Below are positions 43,403 to 52,126 of a DNA stretch of 64,000 bases, piece after piece. The stretch is from Bacteroidota bacterium (GTDB lineage: Bacteria > Bacteroidota > Bacteroidia > Cytophagales > Cyclobacteriaceae): positions 1 through 64,000 of the forward strand of contig JAEZEH010000019.1 in NCBI GenBank assembly GCA_023417785.1. Direction: 5' to 3'. A model generated the notes under the pieces. It did no database searches, had not been told where the DNA came from, and saw only the letters and a program-made list of their open reading frames with translations. The translations under genes and the position numbers were made by a program. The first letter of the stretch is position 1. Each line of letters starts with the position of its first letter.

Positions 43403-44874
43403 TATTGTCCATATAATTTCTTTCCGGCCTCCTGAAATTTGTCGCCTTCGACCCACGCAGGTCGCGTTCCATTGTTGACCAGAAGATGGACGGCGTACAC
43501 ATAGCTTCTGTAGAACCGTGTGATATACTCCAGGTCAAGGGAAGAAACCTCGTCGGCTGCCTGATGATAGTATTTGAATATCTGATCATCCATTTTCACA
43601 ACGCCGGGCTGAAGTTTGATGGCAGGGATACCTTCCTTGGCAAACGAGACCTGATCTGATCTTTCGTAAAAACCTTCACGCGGGTCAGGGTCACCGCCAA
43701 GTTTGAACCCAAATTCTTTCGCAGCCTCGCGCAGTATGTCATCGGTGCTTGTCCGACCCAGACTAATGGACGTGATCGTCGAGGTATCGTTGTAACCAAC
43801 TCCATCGCAGTTCAAATTAAGTATCGTCTTGTTCAACGGTACCAGGGGGTGTTTTACATACCATTTGCTTCCTAAAAGACCTTTCTCTTCAGAGGTAAGT
43901 GCAATAAGGAGTACTGATCTGGCTGGGGGATTCTGAGAAAGGAACTTCGCTGCCTGAATCAGCGCGACCGTACCGATCGCGTTGTCGCGTGCGCCATTGT
44001 AAATCCGATCCTCTTTCTGCTCATTGGGGTCCACACCGATGTGATCATAATGGGCGGTGAGAATTACAAACTCATTTTTTAATGCGGGGTCTGTCCCTTC
44101 GATCATCGCCGCCACGTTCTTTCCGGTGTGGTACATTGGTGGCGGAGCGGCAACCGACAGGCTACCGTTTATTTTTTTCTTTTCATTCAACGACAACTTC
44201 TTTATGTCACGCGGTTTTATCCAGACAAAGGGAATGCCTTTGCTTTCAGTATTTTCCGCAATCCCCCAGGAATCCTTTTGAAACGCGTTGACTAACGCAC
44301 TCCATGGAACTTGTTGAAATGCCAGTACTTCGACCAGACCAATGGCACCGGCTTTTTTTACAAGGCCGAGTTTATCGCGGCTGGCCATATAGACTTTATT
44401 GATATTATCGGCCTCGCGTGAGCCAGCCAGTGCCAAAACCATTTTACCTTTGATGTCAATACGTTCGAGATCCTCAGGGGAACCGTATCCTACATAAACG
44501 AATTCACCACTCCAGTCAACGTTTTCGCCTTCCAGGAGGAGCATGCTTTCCTTTAGCTCATACGATTCATCAGCAAGCTTAACAACCCCCTTTTCGGGTG
44601 CGCGATATCTGACAAGGTTTACCGGCTGGAAGAAGTCTTCCGTTCCCGGGGCCGGTTTAGCGTCCAAACTCTGAAACTGCGCACGAATATAATTTGCGGC
44701 GATATCCAGTTCAGGTGATCCGGTATCGCGGCCTTTCATTTCATCCGACGCGAGGAAGGTAAGGTGAGCCTCCGCTTCGGACCGAGTAATTGTCTGTTGG
44801 ATTTGATTGCGCGTCTTTTCCTGGCTTATGGCCGGAATCGACACCAAGTATGCCACAATGAATAGGAACCTCAT
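43402..44874 (-). CDS. M28-family zinc peptidase, secreted
   Basis: A 490-residue aminopeptidase-like protein with a signal peptide (FLFIVAYLVSIPAISQ). A PA-type insert (about 130-230) sits in the middle. The five zinc ligands are visible: His and Asp in LTAHYDHIGVD, Asp in GARDNAIGTVAL, Glu-Glu in TSEEKGLLGS, Asp in NLNCDGVGYND, and the late His in KYYHQAADEV. It is complete and should be active in the periplasm or outside. The HAD gene is coupled to its end by TAATG. Not part of the arabinose operon. Confidence 0.94.
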   Translation of the reverse strand: MRFLFIVAYLVSIPAISQEKTRNQIQQTITRSEAEAHLTFLASDEMKGRDTGSPELDIAANYIRAQFQSLDAKPAPGTEDFFQPVNLVRYRAPEKGVVKLADESYELKESMLLLEGENVDWSGEFVYVGYGSPEDLERIDIKGKMVLALAGSREADNINKVYMASRDKLGLVKKAGAIGLVEVLAFQQVPWSALVNAFQKDSWGIAENTESKGIPFVWIKPRDIKKLSLNEKKKINGSLSVAAPPPMYHTGKNVAAMIEGTDPALKNEFVILTAHYDHIGVDPNEQKEDRIYNGARDNAIGTVALIQAAKFLSQNPPARSVLLIALTSEEKGLLGSKWYVKHPLVPLNKTILNLNCDGVGYNDTSTITSISLGRTSTDDILREAAKEFGFKLGGDPDPREGFYERSDQVSFAKEGIPAIKLQPGVVKMDDQIFKYYHQAADEVSSLDLEYITRFYRSYVYAVHLLVNNGTRPAWVEGDKFQEAGKKLYGQ

Positions 44875-44910
44875 GAATTACAGTTATTCCGGAAAGTAGC
44901 GTATTTGGTT

Positions 44911-44946
44911 CAAAAAGAAAAAGCGGCCTCCGTGGAAAGCCGCTTT
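44911..44946 (-). terminator. Rho-independent terminator of the glutamine synthetase gene
   Basis: AAAGCGGC / GCCGCTTT is a perfect 8-bp stem with an 11-nt loop; on the minus strand TTCTTTTTG follows. It begins 22 bp after the stop codon at 44968. Confidence 0.85.
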
Positions 44947-44967
44947 ATGGTATATCCGGTCGAACTA

Positions 44968-47127
44968 TTATCTGAGGAACAGCAGTTCGCGGTACTTTAC
45001 CAACGGCCAGTCCTCGTTGTCCACGAGCAATTCAAGTTTATCGACGGCATCCCGTATCACATCAAAATATTTCTCTTTGATATCGTCACAATATGCGATC
45101 GCGCGCTTGTGGGTATCGGTTATTTTGTTGGCCCGCTTCCGTTCTTCGGTCATGGCATATACGTTGTTCTTGATCGTATCGATGTGACCGGAGATTCGTT
45201 TGATGGTTTCCACCACGGTAGAGTTATCGATGCCAAGGCCAGCGAGACCATTTGCATTTTCAATGAGTTTAGTCTGATACGCGATGGCAGTCGGAATGAT
45301 GTGGTTCATGGCGAGGTCGCCCATCACGCGACCTTCGATCTGGACGCGTTTGATATACCCTTCCCAACGGATCTCAGTGCGTGCTTCCGCCTCCTTGCGA
45401 GACATTACACCATGTTTCTCAAACAGCGCGAGAGCGTTTTTTGAAATATAAGCTTCCAATGCGCGAGGCGTATTCCTGATATTGCCAAGGCCACGCTTCT
45501 CTGCCTCTTCAACCCATGCATCAGAGTAACCATCGCCTTCGAAACGGATGTTTTTAGACTCCTTAATGTATTGACGAAGCACGTTTACAATCGCGAGGCG
45601 TTTCTCCTGACCACTCTCAATTTCTTTTGATACTGCTGTATAGAATTGATCGAGTTGCTCAGCAACGATGGTGTTGAGTGCGGTCATGGGCGTACCACAG
45701 TTGTCACTTCCCCCGACTGCGCGGAACTCGAACTTATTTCCGGTGAAGGCAAATGGGGAAGTCCGGTTACGGTCCGTAGCATCAAGGATAATTTCAGGAA
45801 TCTGATCTATTCCGAGCTTCATATACATGTTGTCACCTTTCTGGATCTTTACGTTTCCTTTTCCTTCGAGCTCATCCAGCACCGACGTCATTTGTGATCC
45901 TATAAACACTGACATGATCGCAGGAGGCGCTTCGTTGGCTCCGAGGCGGAAATCATTTCCAGCATTGGCGATACTTGCGCGAAGCAGATCCGAGTATGCG
46001 TGAACGGCCTTGATTGTGGTGACAAAGAACGTCAGGAACATAAGGTTATCACGTGCACTACTCGTCGGTGCAAACAGATTCACGCCTGTATCTGTAATAA
46101 GTGACCAGTTATTGTGTTTACCAGAACCGTTGAGACCGGCAAAGGGTTTCTCGTGAAAGATGGCACGTAAGTCATGCTTGTCAGCAACGCGCACCATAAC
46201 ATCCATCATCAGCTGATTGTGGTCGTTGGCTACATTCGCTTCTTCGAACAGCGGAGCCACTTCGAACTGGCTTGGCGCCACTTCGTTATGACGGGTTCGC
46301 ACCGGTATGCCCACTTTATAGCATTCGATCTCAAAATCTTTCATGAAATCGTAAATGCGGGAAGGGATTGAGGCAAAGTAGTGATCTTCCATCTGCTGCC
46401 CACGGGCCGGCGAGTGACCAAAGACGGTACGCCCTGCCATTACGAGGTCCGGACGCGCCATGAAGAGCGCTTTGTCGACAACGAAGTATTCCTGCTCTGC
46501 ACCGAGCGATGCAGTAACGTGCTGTATGTCTTTATCAAAGAGTTGACAAACTTTCGTAGCCGCAAGGTCTACAGCTTTGAGTGCTTTTAACAAAGGCGCT
46601 TTTGTATCGAGCGTTTCTCCGGTGTAGGATACGAATACAGTGGGAATACAAAGTGTTCTGCCATAGAGGAACATGGGCGATGTAGGATCCCAGGCAGTGT
46701 AGCCACGTGCTTCGAAGGTGCTGCGAATGCCACCGTGTGGGAAAGACGATGCGTCGGGCTCTTGCTGAACCAATTCGCTACCCTTAAACCGTTCGATACC
46801 CGCGATAGCATCGAAGAAAGAGTCATGTTTTTCGGCTGTACCGCCAGTCATCGGTTGGAACCAATGAGTAAAATGGGTTGCGCCTTTGCTCATGGCCCAC
46901 GATTTGGCTGCGGAAGCAACAGCATCGGCTGTACTTTCGTCAATCTTTTCGTGGTTTTTTATTGCCTGACTTACCTTTTTGTAAATCCCAGGCGCTAGTG
47001 TTGCGCGCAGTTCCTCCATGCCAAACACGCTCTCACCGAAATATGTTGAGACTTTTGGATACACGTCAACGGGCATGCGAACGCGTTCGCTCATCATTCG
47101 AAGAGCTTCAAATCGTAATTGGGCCAT
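44968..47127 (-). CDS. glnN: Glutamine synthetase type III
   Basis: A 719-residue GSIII enzyme, the large form common in Bacteroidota and cyanobacteria, that makes glutamine from glutamate, ammonia and ATP. Family features: MPVDVYPKVSTYFGESVFG near the N-terminus, EQEYFVVD (Glu ligands), PVRTRHNEVAPSQFEVAP, LNGSGKHNNWSL (ammonia and metal site) and GNKFEFRAVGGSDNCGTPM. The C-terminal third is the GSIII-specific helical extension. A candidate -7 promoter box lies about 30 bp upstream and a strong terminator follows. Confidence 0.97.
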   Translation of the reverse strand: MAQLRFEALRMMSERVRMPVDVYPKVSTYFGESVFGMEELRATLAPGIYKKVSQAIKNHEKIDESTADAVASAAKSWAMSKGATHFTHWFQPMTGGTAEKHDSFFDAIAGIERFKGSELVQQEPDASSFPHGGIRSTFEARGYTAWDPTSPMFLYGRTLCIPTVFVSYTGETLDTKAPLLKALKAVDLAATKVCQLFDKDIQHVTASLGAEQEYFVVDKALFMARPDLVMAGRTVFGHSPARGQQMEDHYFASIPSRIYDFMKDFEIECYKVGIPVRTRHNEVAPSQFEVAPLFEEANVANDHNQLMMDVMVRVADKHDLRAIFHEKPFAGLNGSGKHNNWSLITDTGVNLFAPTSSARDNLMFLTFFVTTIKAVHAYSDLLRASIANAGNDFRLGANEAPPAIMSVFIGSQMTSVLDELEGKGNVKIQKGDNMYMKLGIDQIPEIILDATDRNRTSPFAFTGNKFEFRAVGGSDNCGTPMTALNTIVAEQLDQFYTAVSKEIESGQEKRLAIVNVLRQYIKESKNIRFEGDGYSDAWVEEAEKRGLGNIRNTPRALEAYISKNALALFEKHGVMSRKEAEARTEIRWEGYIKRVQIEGRVMGDLAMNHIIPTAIAYQTKLIENANGLAGLGIDNSTVVETIKRISGHIDTIKNNVYAMTEERKRANKITDTHKRAIAYCDDIKEKYFDVIRDAVDKLELLVDNEDWPLVKYRELLFLR

Positions 47128-47156
47128 AAATGGTTGTAGTTTTGTCTAGTTGGCTC

Positions 47157-47164
47157 CAAATCTA
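47157..47164 (-). promoter_or_regulatory. Candidate -7 promoter box of glutamine synthetase
   Basis: On the minus strand TAGATTTG matches TAnnTTTG; its 3' end is about 29 bp before the ATG. A TTTG occurs upstream at shorter than usual spacing, so only the -7 element is supported. Confidence 0.45.
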
Positions 47165-47225
47165 TCAGATTTTTCGGCAAAGCGGGTAATTACGGACGCA
47201 CGATTTTGATTTTTTTATTAAGAAC

Positions 47226-47286
47226 ACGATTGCATAAGGTTCAATTAAAACCTATTAATAAAAAAAACGGTACTTTTTGCAATCGT
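47226..47286. repeat. Inverted repeat upstream of glutamine synthetase
   Basis: ACGATTGCA (47226-47234) and TGCAATCGT (47278-47286) are perfect 9-bp complementary arms 43 nt apart, with a smaller GGTT/AACC pair inside. It may be a regulator-binding or hairpin site in the 205-bp gap between DUF2807 and glnN. No function can be assigned. Confidence 0.4.
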
Positions 47287-47301
47287 CGTAATCCAGAAAT
47301 G

Positions 47302-47326
47302 AAAAAGCCCCTGATGGGGGCGCTTT
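47302..47326 (-). terminator. Terminator of the DUF2807 gene
   Basis: AAAAAGCCCC-TGAT-GGGGGCGCTTT: GC-rich stem with one bulged pair and, on the minus strand, a TTTTTC tail. It starts 7 bp after the stop codon at 47333. Confidence 0.75.
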
Positions 47327-47332
47327 AACAGG

Positions 47333-48016
47333 CTAATTCGATTTTTTTACTGATCCTCCGCTGCTGGAATTGGTCATGGAGCGTGAGGGGTTACCCCGGA
47401 ACCGGATACTCCCACCGCTACTGGCATCGGCTCTGAGTCTGGAATCCACGCTCAGCTTGATCTGCCCGGCGCTGCTAGCCCGCACGTCGGCCTCATTGCT
47501 GTCAAGCTCATACGCATCTATCTGACCCGCGCTTGATACGTCACCCTCAAAAGCTTTGGTTTGACCGCGAAGTTCGATCTGGCCGGCGCTTGAGGCACTC
47601 GCCTCGATACTCCGGGCATCGACTTCGATCTCGATATTTCCCGCGCTCGAGCATTGCAAAACCAGGCCATCTGTCCGGAGAACGCCGTCCCCGAAAATGT
47701 TTCCCGCCGAACTTGCGTATAGTTTATCAAGTTTTGTATAAGTAACGTAGACGCGGACATTGACCTTTCCGCGGATGTTACCGCTTCTGAGGTGGATTTT
47801 GAGATATGAGCCTGAAACCTCTGTAATCACATTGCTCAGTTGGGTTCCGGAAGTTTCGACACGCACTCCTTCGCGATTGCCCTTCTTTACGTACACATCA
47901 ATGCCCTCCGACACTTTGATTCCTGTAAAGGTTCCGACATTCCGTTCCTCCGATTCCTGCGCCTGAACAGTGACTCCGAAGAGCACCAACATGAAAAGCA
48001 TTCCCAAATTCTTCAT
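47333..48016 (-). CDS. DUF2807 (GIN domain) secreted protein
   Basis: A 227-residue protein with a Sec signal peptide (LGMLFMLVLFGVTVQA). DUF2807/head-GIN beta-solenoid: FTGIKVSEGIDVYVKKGN is the family entry, then a regular series of strands carrying SSAG(Q/N)I at about 20-residue steps (SSAGNI, SSAGQI three times, then SSGGS twice). Such proteins are thought to be surface or periplasmic and of unknown role. The C-terminus is short and basic (VKKSN). Confidence 0.9.
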   Translation of the reverse strand: MKNLGMLFMLVLFGVTVQAQESEERNVGTFTGIKVSEGIDVYVKKGNREGVRVETSGTQLSNVITEVSGSYLKIHLRSGNIRGKVNVRVYVTYTKLDKLYASSAGNIFGDGVLRTDGLVLQCSSAGNIEIEVDARSIEASASSAGQIELRGQTKAFEGDVSSAGQIDAYELDSNEADVRASSAGQIKLSVDSRLRADASSGGSIRFRGNPSRSMTNSSSGGSVKKSN

Positions 48017-48173
48017 AAAAATCTATTTGACTGAAAGACCGGCCCGGAAAAGAAGGGTTGCATCTTTCCCCAAAGTGTGCTAATTATTTTATCTATGTAC
48101 GAAAACAACGCAATTTTCAGTAAAAATGAACATATCTTTTCCAAGATTTGTATCTCAAACCTAACAGTGCAAT

Positions 48174-48578
48174 ATGATTTTCGACAAAAAAGCCGAGTTG
48201 AATGTCCTCATCAATCTCGCTGCAAGTGATCAAAACGTTGCTGAGCGTGAGTCCAAGTTAATTCATCTCATCGGTAAAGCCAATGGGGTTTCCAAAGAGG
48301 AAGTTGACGCGCTGCTCTCCAGCCCGAAACCAATCGGTAACATTGACTCACTTACTACTGATGAGAAGTTCGAGCACCTATATCAATTAATTCAGTTGAT
48401 GAAAATGGACGGTCAGGTGTTTAGAAGCGAAATTGTTTTCTGCGAGCAGATCGCTGAAAAACTTGGATTTAAGAAGTCGGTAGTAGCTGAAATTTCGCAA
48501 CATGTGTATAGCGATCCATCCATAACAGCAGATCGCGACATGCTCAAGGAAAAAGCAATGAAGTATCTTCGGCATTGA
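48174..48578 (+). CDS. TerB-like protein
   Basis: A 134-residue all-helical protein of the TerB/tellurite-resistance fold. It starts MIFDKKAELNVLINLAASDQNVAERE, with the acidic D-Q-N-V-A-E-R-E metal-site pattern after helix 1, and repeats it in LMKMDGQVFRSE. It has no signal peptide. The same domain type is fused to the N-terminus of the ABC transporter at 114. It converges with the hydrolase gene at 48877 across a 298-bp gap that contains a MITE-like element. Confidence 0.85.
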   Translation: MIFDKKAELNVLINLAASDQNVAERESKLIHLIGKANGVSKEEVDALLSSPKPIGNIDSLTTDEKFEHLYQLIQLMKMDGQVFRSEIVFCEQIAEKLGFKKSVVAEISQHVYSDPSITADRDMLKEKAMKYLRH

Positions 48579-48616
48579 TCGATATGTTTAAGAAATAAAA
48601 TCAGATATTAAAAAAC

Positions 48617-48772
48617 AGGCTGTCTCAAAAGTCTCTTTAAGAAAAAATGCCCCATAGACAATTTCGTTTATGGGGCATTTGTTTGTTTATCTCAGACTTT
48701 TGTTTTGCCTGTAATGCGATTCCTTATATTTTATTGGCTTACCAAAATCGAAATTGACTTTTGAGACAGCCT
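48617..48772. mobile_element. MITE-like element, 156 bp, with 17-bp perfect terminal inverted repeats
   Basis: The ends AGGCTGTCTCAAAAGTC (48617-48633) and GACTTTTGAGACAGCCT (48756-48772) are exact reverse complements and look like insertion-sequence ends of the type GGCTGTCTCAAAAGT. Beyond them, TAAAAAAC and CTTTTTTTA continue the symmetry imperfectly. Inside lies a second, 12-bp perfect hairpin (48645-48680). There is no transposase gene, so this is a non-autonomous or internally deleted copy. No target duplication is evident. It sits between two convergent genes. Confidence 0.75.
48645..48680. terminator. Bidirectional hairpin terminator inside the MITE-like element
   Basis: AAATGCCCCATA (48645-48656) and TATGGGGCATTT (48669-48680) form a 12-bp stem with a 12-nt loop, preceded by an A run and followed by T-rich sequence. 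It may now end transcription of the TerB-like gene (plus) and resembles hairpins near IS ends. Confidence 0.6.
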
Positions 48773-48876
48773 CTTTTTTTATTTGCATCACGTCGGCAAC
48801 GTCAGATAGATTCGAATACAGAAATTCAACATCCTGAATGTCTGCCCATGCGAAGATGGCTGGTAGTTTAATTAAA

Positions 48877-49794
48877 TCAACGTATAAGCACTGAGTCAAG
48901 CGCTGCGTTTAGTTGTTGAGGATCCTCCACCATCGGAAAGTGACCGGCTCCAAACATAGGAATAATTTCGTATCCGTATGGCGCATGTTCGCGCAGAGCT
49001 TCTTCGTCGACGGGCGAATAATCGCTATTGATGAGGTAGAGTTTGAACGGTAGTCTTTTGAGCTGCGTCTTTTCCATGGCCTGACTCTGGATTACGTTTC
49101 GGTAGACGGCCAGAGCAATCTTGGGATCTGCAGACTTGTAGTCTTTCACAATCCGGTTGATCACTTCACGGTTTTTTGTTCGGGTTTTTTCCCGTGCTAC
49201 CTCATCGGCCATCTCAGTGTAATTCCGTTTGAATTTTGCAAAGTGTTCCTGAAAACCATTCTGAAAATCCTCGGTTATTTCAAAGCTTACGTTTTTGAAA
49301 CAGTCGATGGCCACGACTTTTAGCACCCTTTCCGGAACGGAGGTGCTGATCTGCAATGCAATGTTTCCCCCAAGCGAATGCCCGACCAGGATGGCTTTGT
49401 CAATACCTTCCTTTTGCATGATGTGCGTTATGTCGCGAGCGAAGTTTTCAACGGTCCAGTTACTGCGGTCCTTCCCGGAATTTCCATGACCCGCGAGGTC
49501 CAGATTTAATATCCGGTAACGGGATTGAAAATGCCTCACCTGGTCATCCCAGTAACGCATGTTGAGATTCCAGCCATGAATGAAAATCAAAGCCGTATCC
49601 TGTGATCCGAGAATTTCATAATTCATAGAAACCCGCTGATACTTGGTAGTATCATAGACCGTCAATTCATTCGGTCGGTTGTTAGTTCCATCGCATGCAA
49701 TCAGAAGACTGCAGAGAATCAAGAGAGGAATAATGTATCTCACGGGCACCAGATCTGTCGTCAGATTGTATAACGCCTTGTTAGACCAGTTCAT
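48877..49794 (-). CDS. Alpha/beta-hydrolase lipoprotein
   Basis: About 305 residues from the ATG at 49794 (MNWSNKALYNL); the frame is open 99 bp further up, and a GTG closer to the hydrophobic stretch (VRYIIPLLILCSLLIAC) could also serve. Lipobox LLIAC. Alpha/beta-hydrolase: FIHGWNLNMRYWD, DLAGHGNSGKD, nucleophile elbow VGHSLGGNIAL, late His in GAGHFPMVEDP, acid Asp probably in LINSDYSPVDEE. It is anchored outside the inner membrane and hydrolyses an unidentified ester or similar bond. Third lipoprotein hydrolase in the window. Confidence 0.85.
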   Translation of the reverse strand: MNWSNKALYNLTTDLVPVRYIIPLLILCSLLIACDGTNNRPNELTVYDTTKYQRVSMNYEILGSQDTALIFIHGWNLNMRYWDDQVRHFQSRYRILNLDLAGHGNSGKDRSNWTVENFARDITHIMQKEGIDKAILVGHSLGGNIALQISTSVPERVLKVVAIDCFKNVSFEITEDFQNGFQEHFAKFKRNYTEMADEVAREKTRTKNREVINRIVKDYKSADPKIALAVYRNVIQSQAMEKTQLKRLPFKLYLINSDYSPVDEEALREHAPYGYEIIPMFGAGHFPMVEDPQQLNAALDSVLIR

Positions 49795-49934
49795 TGCTTG
49801 CCCAAATGTAGCGGTGGACATTATGAAATAAAAGGTTTTTAGAAAGTGAAGCCGTCGGTTGTTTAAAAATACGAAAATCACCGGAACTGGCACTTGGTTT
49901 TGAGCAATTTGGCGAACGCCTTCTAAAACCGTCG

Positions 49935-50993
49935 ATGGAAATAGTCCGATACACTCTTTACGCCCTTGGCTCGCTCCTGATCTGCATATCGCTCATACCT
50001 CTTCTGCCCAGTAGCAAGTGGTTCGTCCGGGTTTTTGACTATCCGCGATCTCAAAAATTCTGGCTGAGCCTCATTATCATGGTTCTCTATCTGGTTTTAA
50101 TCGGGCCTCAACGATTGGCAGATACCGTGTTTTTGATAGGCATGCTCCTTAATCAGATTTACCTGTTTCGGCAGATCTGGGATTATACCCAGCTGGCACC
50201 TATTCAAATGAAGAGCCGTCAATCCGGCGGTGAAAAGATCAGGTTATTGGTCGCCAATGTCTATCAGGACAACCGCGACGCGTCACGGTGCCTGAATTTG
50301 ATTAATACATGCGATCCAGACATGATCCTGCTGGTGGAAACCGACCAGTGGTGGTGCGAAGCGGTGACCCCGATCTTTTCGGATTATCCGCACCGAATAA
50401 TGATACCGCTGGAAAATACGTATGGGATGGTATTTCTTTCGAGATTGGAATTAACCCGCCAGGAAGTGCGGTACCTGGTTGATGAGCAAGTACCGTCGAT
50501 CAAGCTTGATTTGAAGACCCGTGAGGGGCATGCTTTTCGACTCTATGGGTTGCACCCGAAACCACCTGTTCCGGGAGAATCGGACGAATCAACAGAGCGG
50601 GATTCGGAGATCCTTATCATCGGAAAAGAGTCGAAGCTCTGCAAAGTGCCTGTTATTGTTGCCGGCGATCTGAATGATGTGGCGTGGAGCTACACGACTC
50701 ACTTGTTCCTGAAAGTGAGTGAGCTTCTCGATCCCCGTATTGGACGCGGTTTCTTCAGCACATTCCATGCGAAATATCCGCTTATGCGGTGGCCCCTCGA
50801 TCACGTTTTTTGTTCGAGCCATTTTTATCTGCACGAATTAAAGCGTTTACGGGAGATCGGATCGGATCACTTTCCTATATTTATTGAAGTTGGCCTGATG
50901 CCGTTTGAAATTTTGGCCAACGAGGAACGGGAAAAGCATGCTGACGCGGGGGAGATGGAAATTGCTGAGGAAAAAATTCACGCCTCCGATTGA
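49935..50993 (+). CDS. Membrane-anchored endonuclease/exonuclease/phosphatase-family protein
   Basis: A 352-residue protein with two to three N-terminal membrane helices (about 5-25, 42-60 and 65-80), then an EEP domain. Motifs: LLVANVYQDNRDA, catalytic Glu in DPDMILLVETDQWW, LYGLHPKPP, Asp-Asn in VAGDLNDVAW, WPLDHVFCSS and the final EIGSDHFPIFIEV (Asp-His). All catalytic positions are present. EEP domains with this anchor act on nucleic acids or phospholipids/phosphoinositides; which one is unknown. Divergent from the hydrolase, with 140 bp between the starts. Confidence 0.9.
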   Translation: MEIVRYTLYALGSLLICISLIPLLPSSKWFVRVFDYPRSQKFWLSLIIMVLYLVLIGPQRLADTVFLIGMLLNQIYLFRQIWDYTQLAPIQMKSRQSGGEKIRLLVANVYQDNRDASRCLNLINTCDPDMILLVETDQWWCEAVTPIFSDYPHRIMIPLENTYGMVFLSRLELTRQEVRYLVDEQVPSIKLDLKTREGHAFRLYGLHPKPPVPGESDESTERDSEILIIGKESKLCKVPVIVAGDLNDVAWSYTTHLFLKVSELLDPRIGRGFFSTFHAKYPLMRWPLDHVFCSSHFYLHELKRLREIGSDHFPIFIEVGLMPFEILANEEREKHADAGEMEIAEEKIHASD

Positions 50994-51026
50994 ACATGGA
51001 ATAGCTTTTATATAACAAAACACATT

Positions 51027-51560
51027 ATGGATCCAGTTGAAGCAATCCAACGCGTTAATATTATCCGTCACATATTAAAGGATGACGGCACTTTTCCTAA
51101 CAATGGACGGCTTCCTTTGTTGGTATATCAGCGGGCGCTGCAGATTCCCGAGCGTGATGCAGAAAAGGTAATCACTGACCATTTTGAAACTAACGAATGG
51201 ATAAATGCCTGGGTTGATGGTGTATTCGATTATCACCATTACCATAGTACAGCCCACGAGGTGCTCGGTGTTATAAAAGGAAGTGCGCGTATTCTGTTCG
51301 GAGGCCCCGGTGGAGTAGCCCTGCTTGTTGAACAGGGGGACACGATCATTATTCCTGCAGGAGTTGCCCACCAGGCGGTTGATGTTTATGATGGGTTTAC
51401 CTGTATCGGTGCATATCCCGTGGGGCAGCAATATGATATCCTGACGGGCGGGGAAGGAGAACATGGGCAGGCCGTTGAGCGCATTAAAGCATTGGAACTT
51501 CCTCTCGCCGACCCCGTTTACGGCACAGATGGGCCTCTGTTAACTAACTGGAAGATTTAA
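51027..51560 (+). CDS. Cupin-domain protein (YjlB-like)
   Basis: A 177-residue single cupin. Motif 1 FDYHHYHSTAHEVLGVIKG gives the His-X-His and Glu ligands; motif 2 is in IIIPAGVAHQAVD with the last His. The family resembles B. subtilis YjlB, of unknown enzymatic role; a metal-dependent dioxygenase or isomerase is possible. It starts 33 bp after the EEP gene and may share its transcript. Its end overlaps the 3' end of the opposite-strand flavin-type protein by 4 bp. Confidence 0.88.
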   Translation: MDPVEAIQRVNIIRHILKDDGTFPNNGRLPLLVYQRALQIPERDAEKVITDHFETNEWINAWVDGVFDYHHYHSTAHEVLGVIKGSARILFGGPGGVALLVEQGDTIIIPAGVAHQAVDVYDGFTCIGAYPVGQQYDILTGGEGEHGQAVERIKALELPLADPVYGTDGPLLTNWKI

Positions 51561-52009
51561 TCAACAACAGTTGCGACATCGCCTTTCAGCATAATGGGCA
51601 CCATGTTCTGCGCGGTTTCATCCCAAATGTAAACATCCACCGGTTCAAATTTTACAACACCAAAGGTCGAACCAAGGGCTTCATTTTCAAGGGTTCTAAG
51701 GAAGGGAAATGAGTGATGCGATGGGATCTCGTCGCGTCCCACGACGGTAGCCTCGCCGGATAGACTCATGAAAAGGGATCGTTCTGCGTTTGCGTAGAAA
51801 ACCTCCATTCTTCCATTTTCAAAAACAGGGCTTGCGATATCGGTTTTGATAAAAAGGAACCAGATTGTCCCGGAGGGATCGAACCATTGGTTTTGGAGCG
51901 ATTGATGGGAAAGAGGCCAGTTCAGCATGGTATTTGAAACCATACAAATTTTGGCGGATGCTATCAGCCGTTCCAACTCATTCACTAAATCACTCCGTTG
52001 ATCGTTCAT
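51557..52009 (-). CDS. Pyridoxamine 5'-phosphate oxidase-like / general stress protein 26-like
   Basis: A 150-residue split-barrel protein. The N-terminal helix and VSNTMLNWPLSHQSL, TIWFLFIKTD, VEVFYANAERSLFMSLSGEA (middle strands) are typical of the FMN- or F420-binding PNPOx-like general stress family. No certain enzyme activity. It converges with the cupin gene (4-bp overlap). Confidence 0.85.
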   Translation of the reverse strand: MNDQRSDLVNELERLIASAKICMVSNTMLNWPLSHQSLQNQWFDPSGTIWFLFIKTDIASPVFENGRMEVFYANAERSLFMSLSGEATVVGRDEIPSHHSFPFLRTLENEALGSTFGVVKFEPVDVYIWDETAQNMVPIMLKGDVATVVD

Positions 52010-52054
52010 CTTATAAGTTTTTAGGTCTTAACATTTCTGTAAGAAACGGATTGG

Positions 52055-52099
52055 CCGAAAAAGAAACAGGCAGATTTCGACGTCCTCGAAAACTGCCTG
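52055..52099 (-). terminator. Terminator of the DUF4136 gene
   Basis: CAGGCAG (52067-52073) pairs with CTGCCTG (52093-52099); on the minus strand TTTCTTTTTC follows. It is 28 bp after the stop codon at 52127. Confidence 0.7.
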
Positions 52100-52126
52100 C
52101 GACCCCTAACCTAACTTTTACGGGTA

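Noticed and set aside
48687..48899. A 70-residue minus-strand frame inside the MITE-like element and running into the hydrolase end
   Set aside because: It starts inside the coding end of the hydrolase gene and crosses the element's right terminal repeat, with no transposase similarity.
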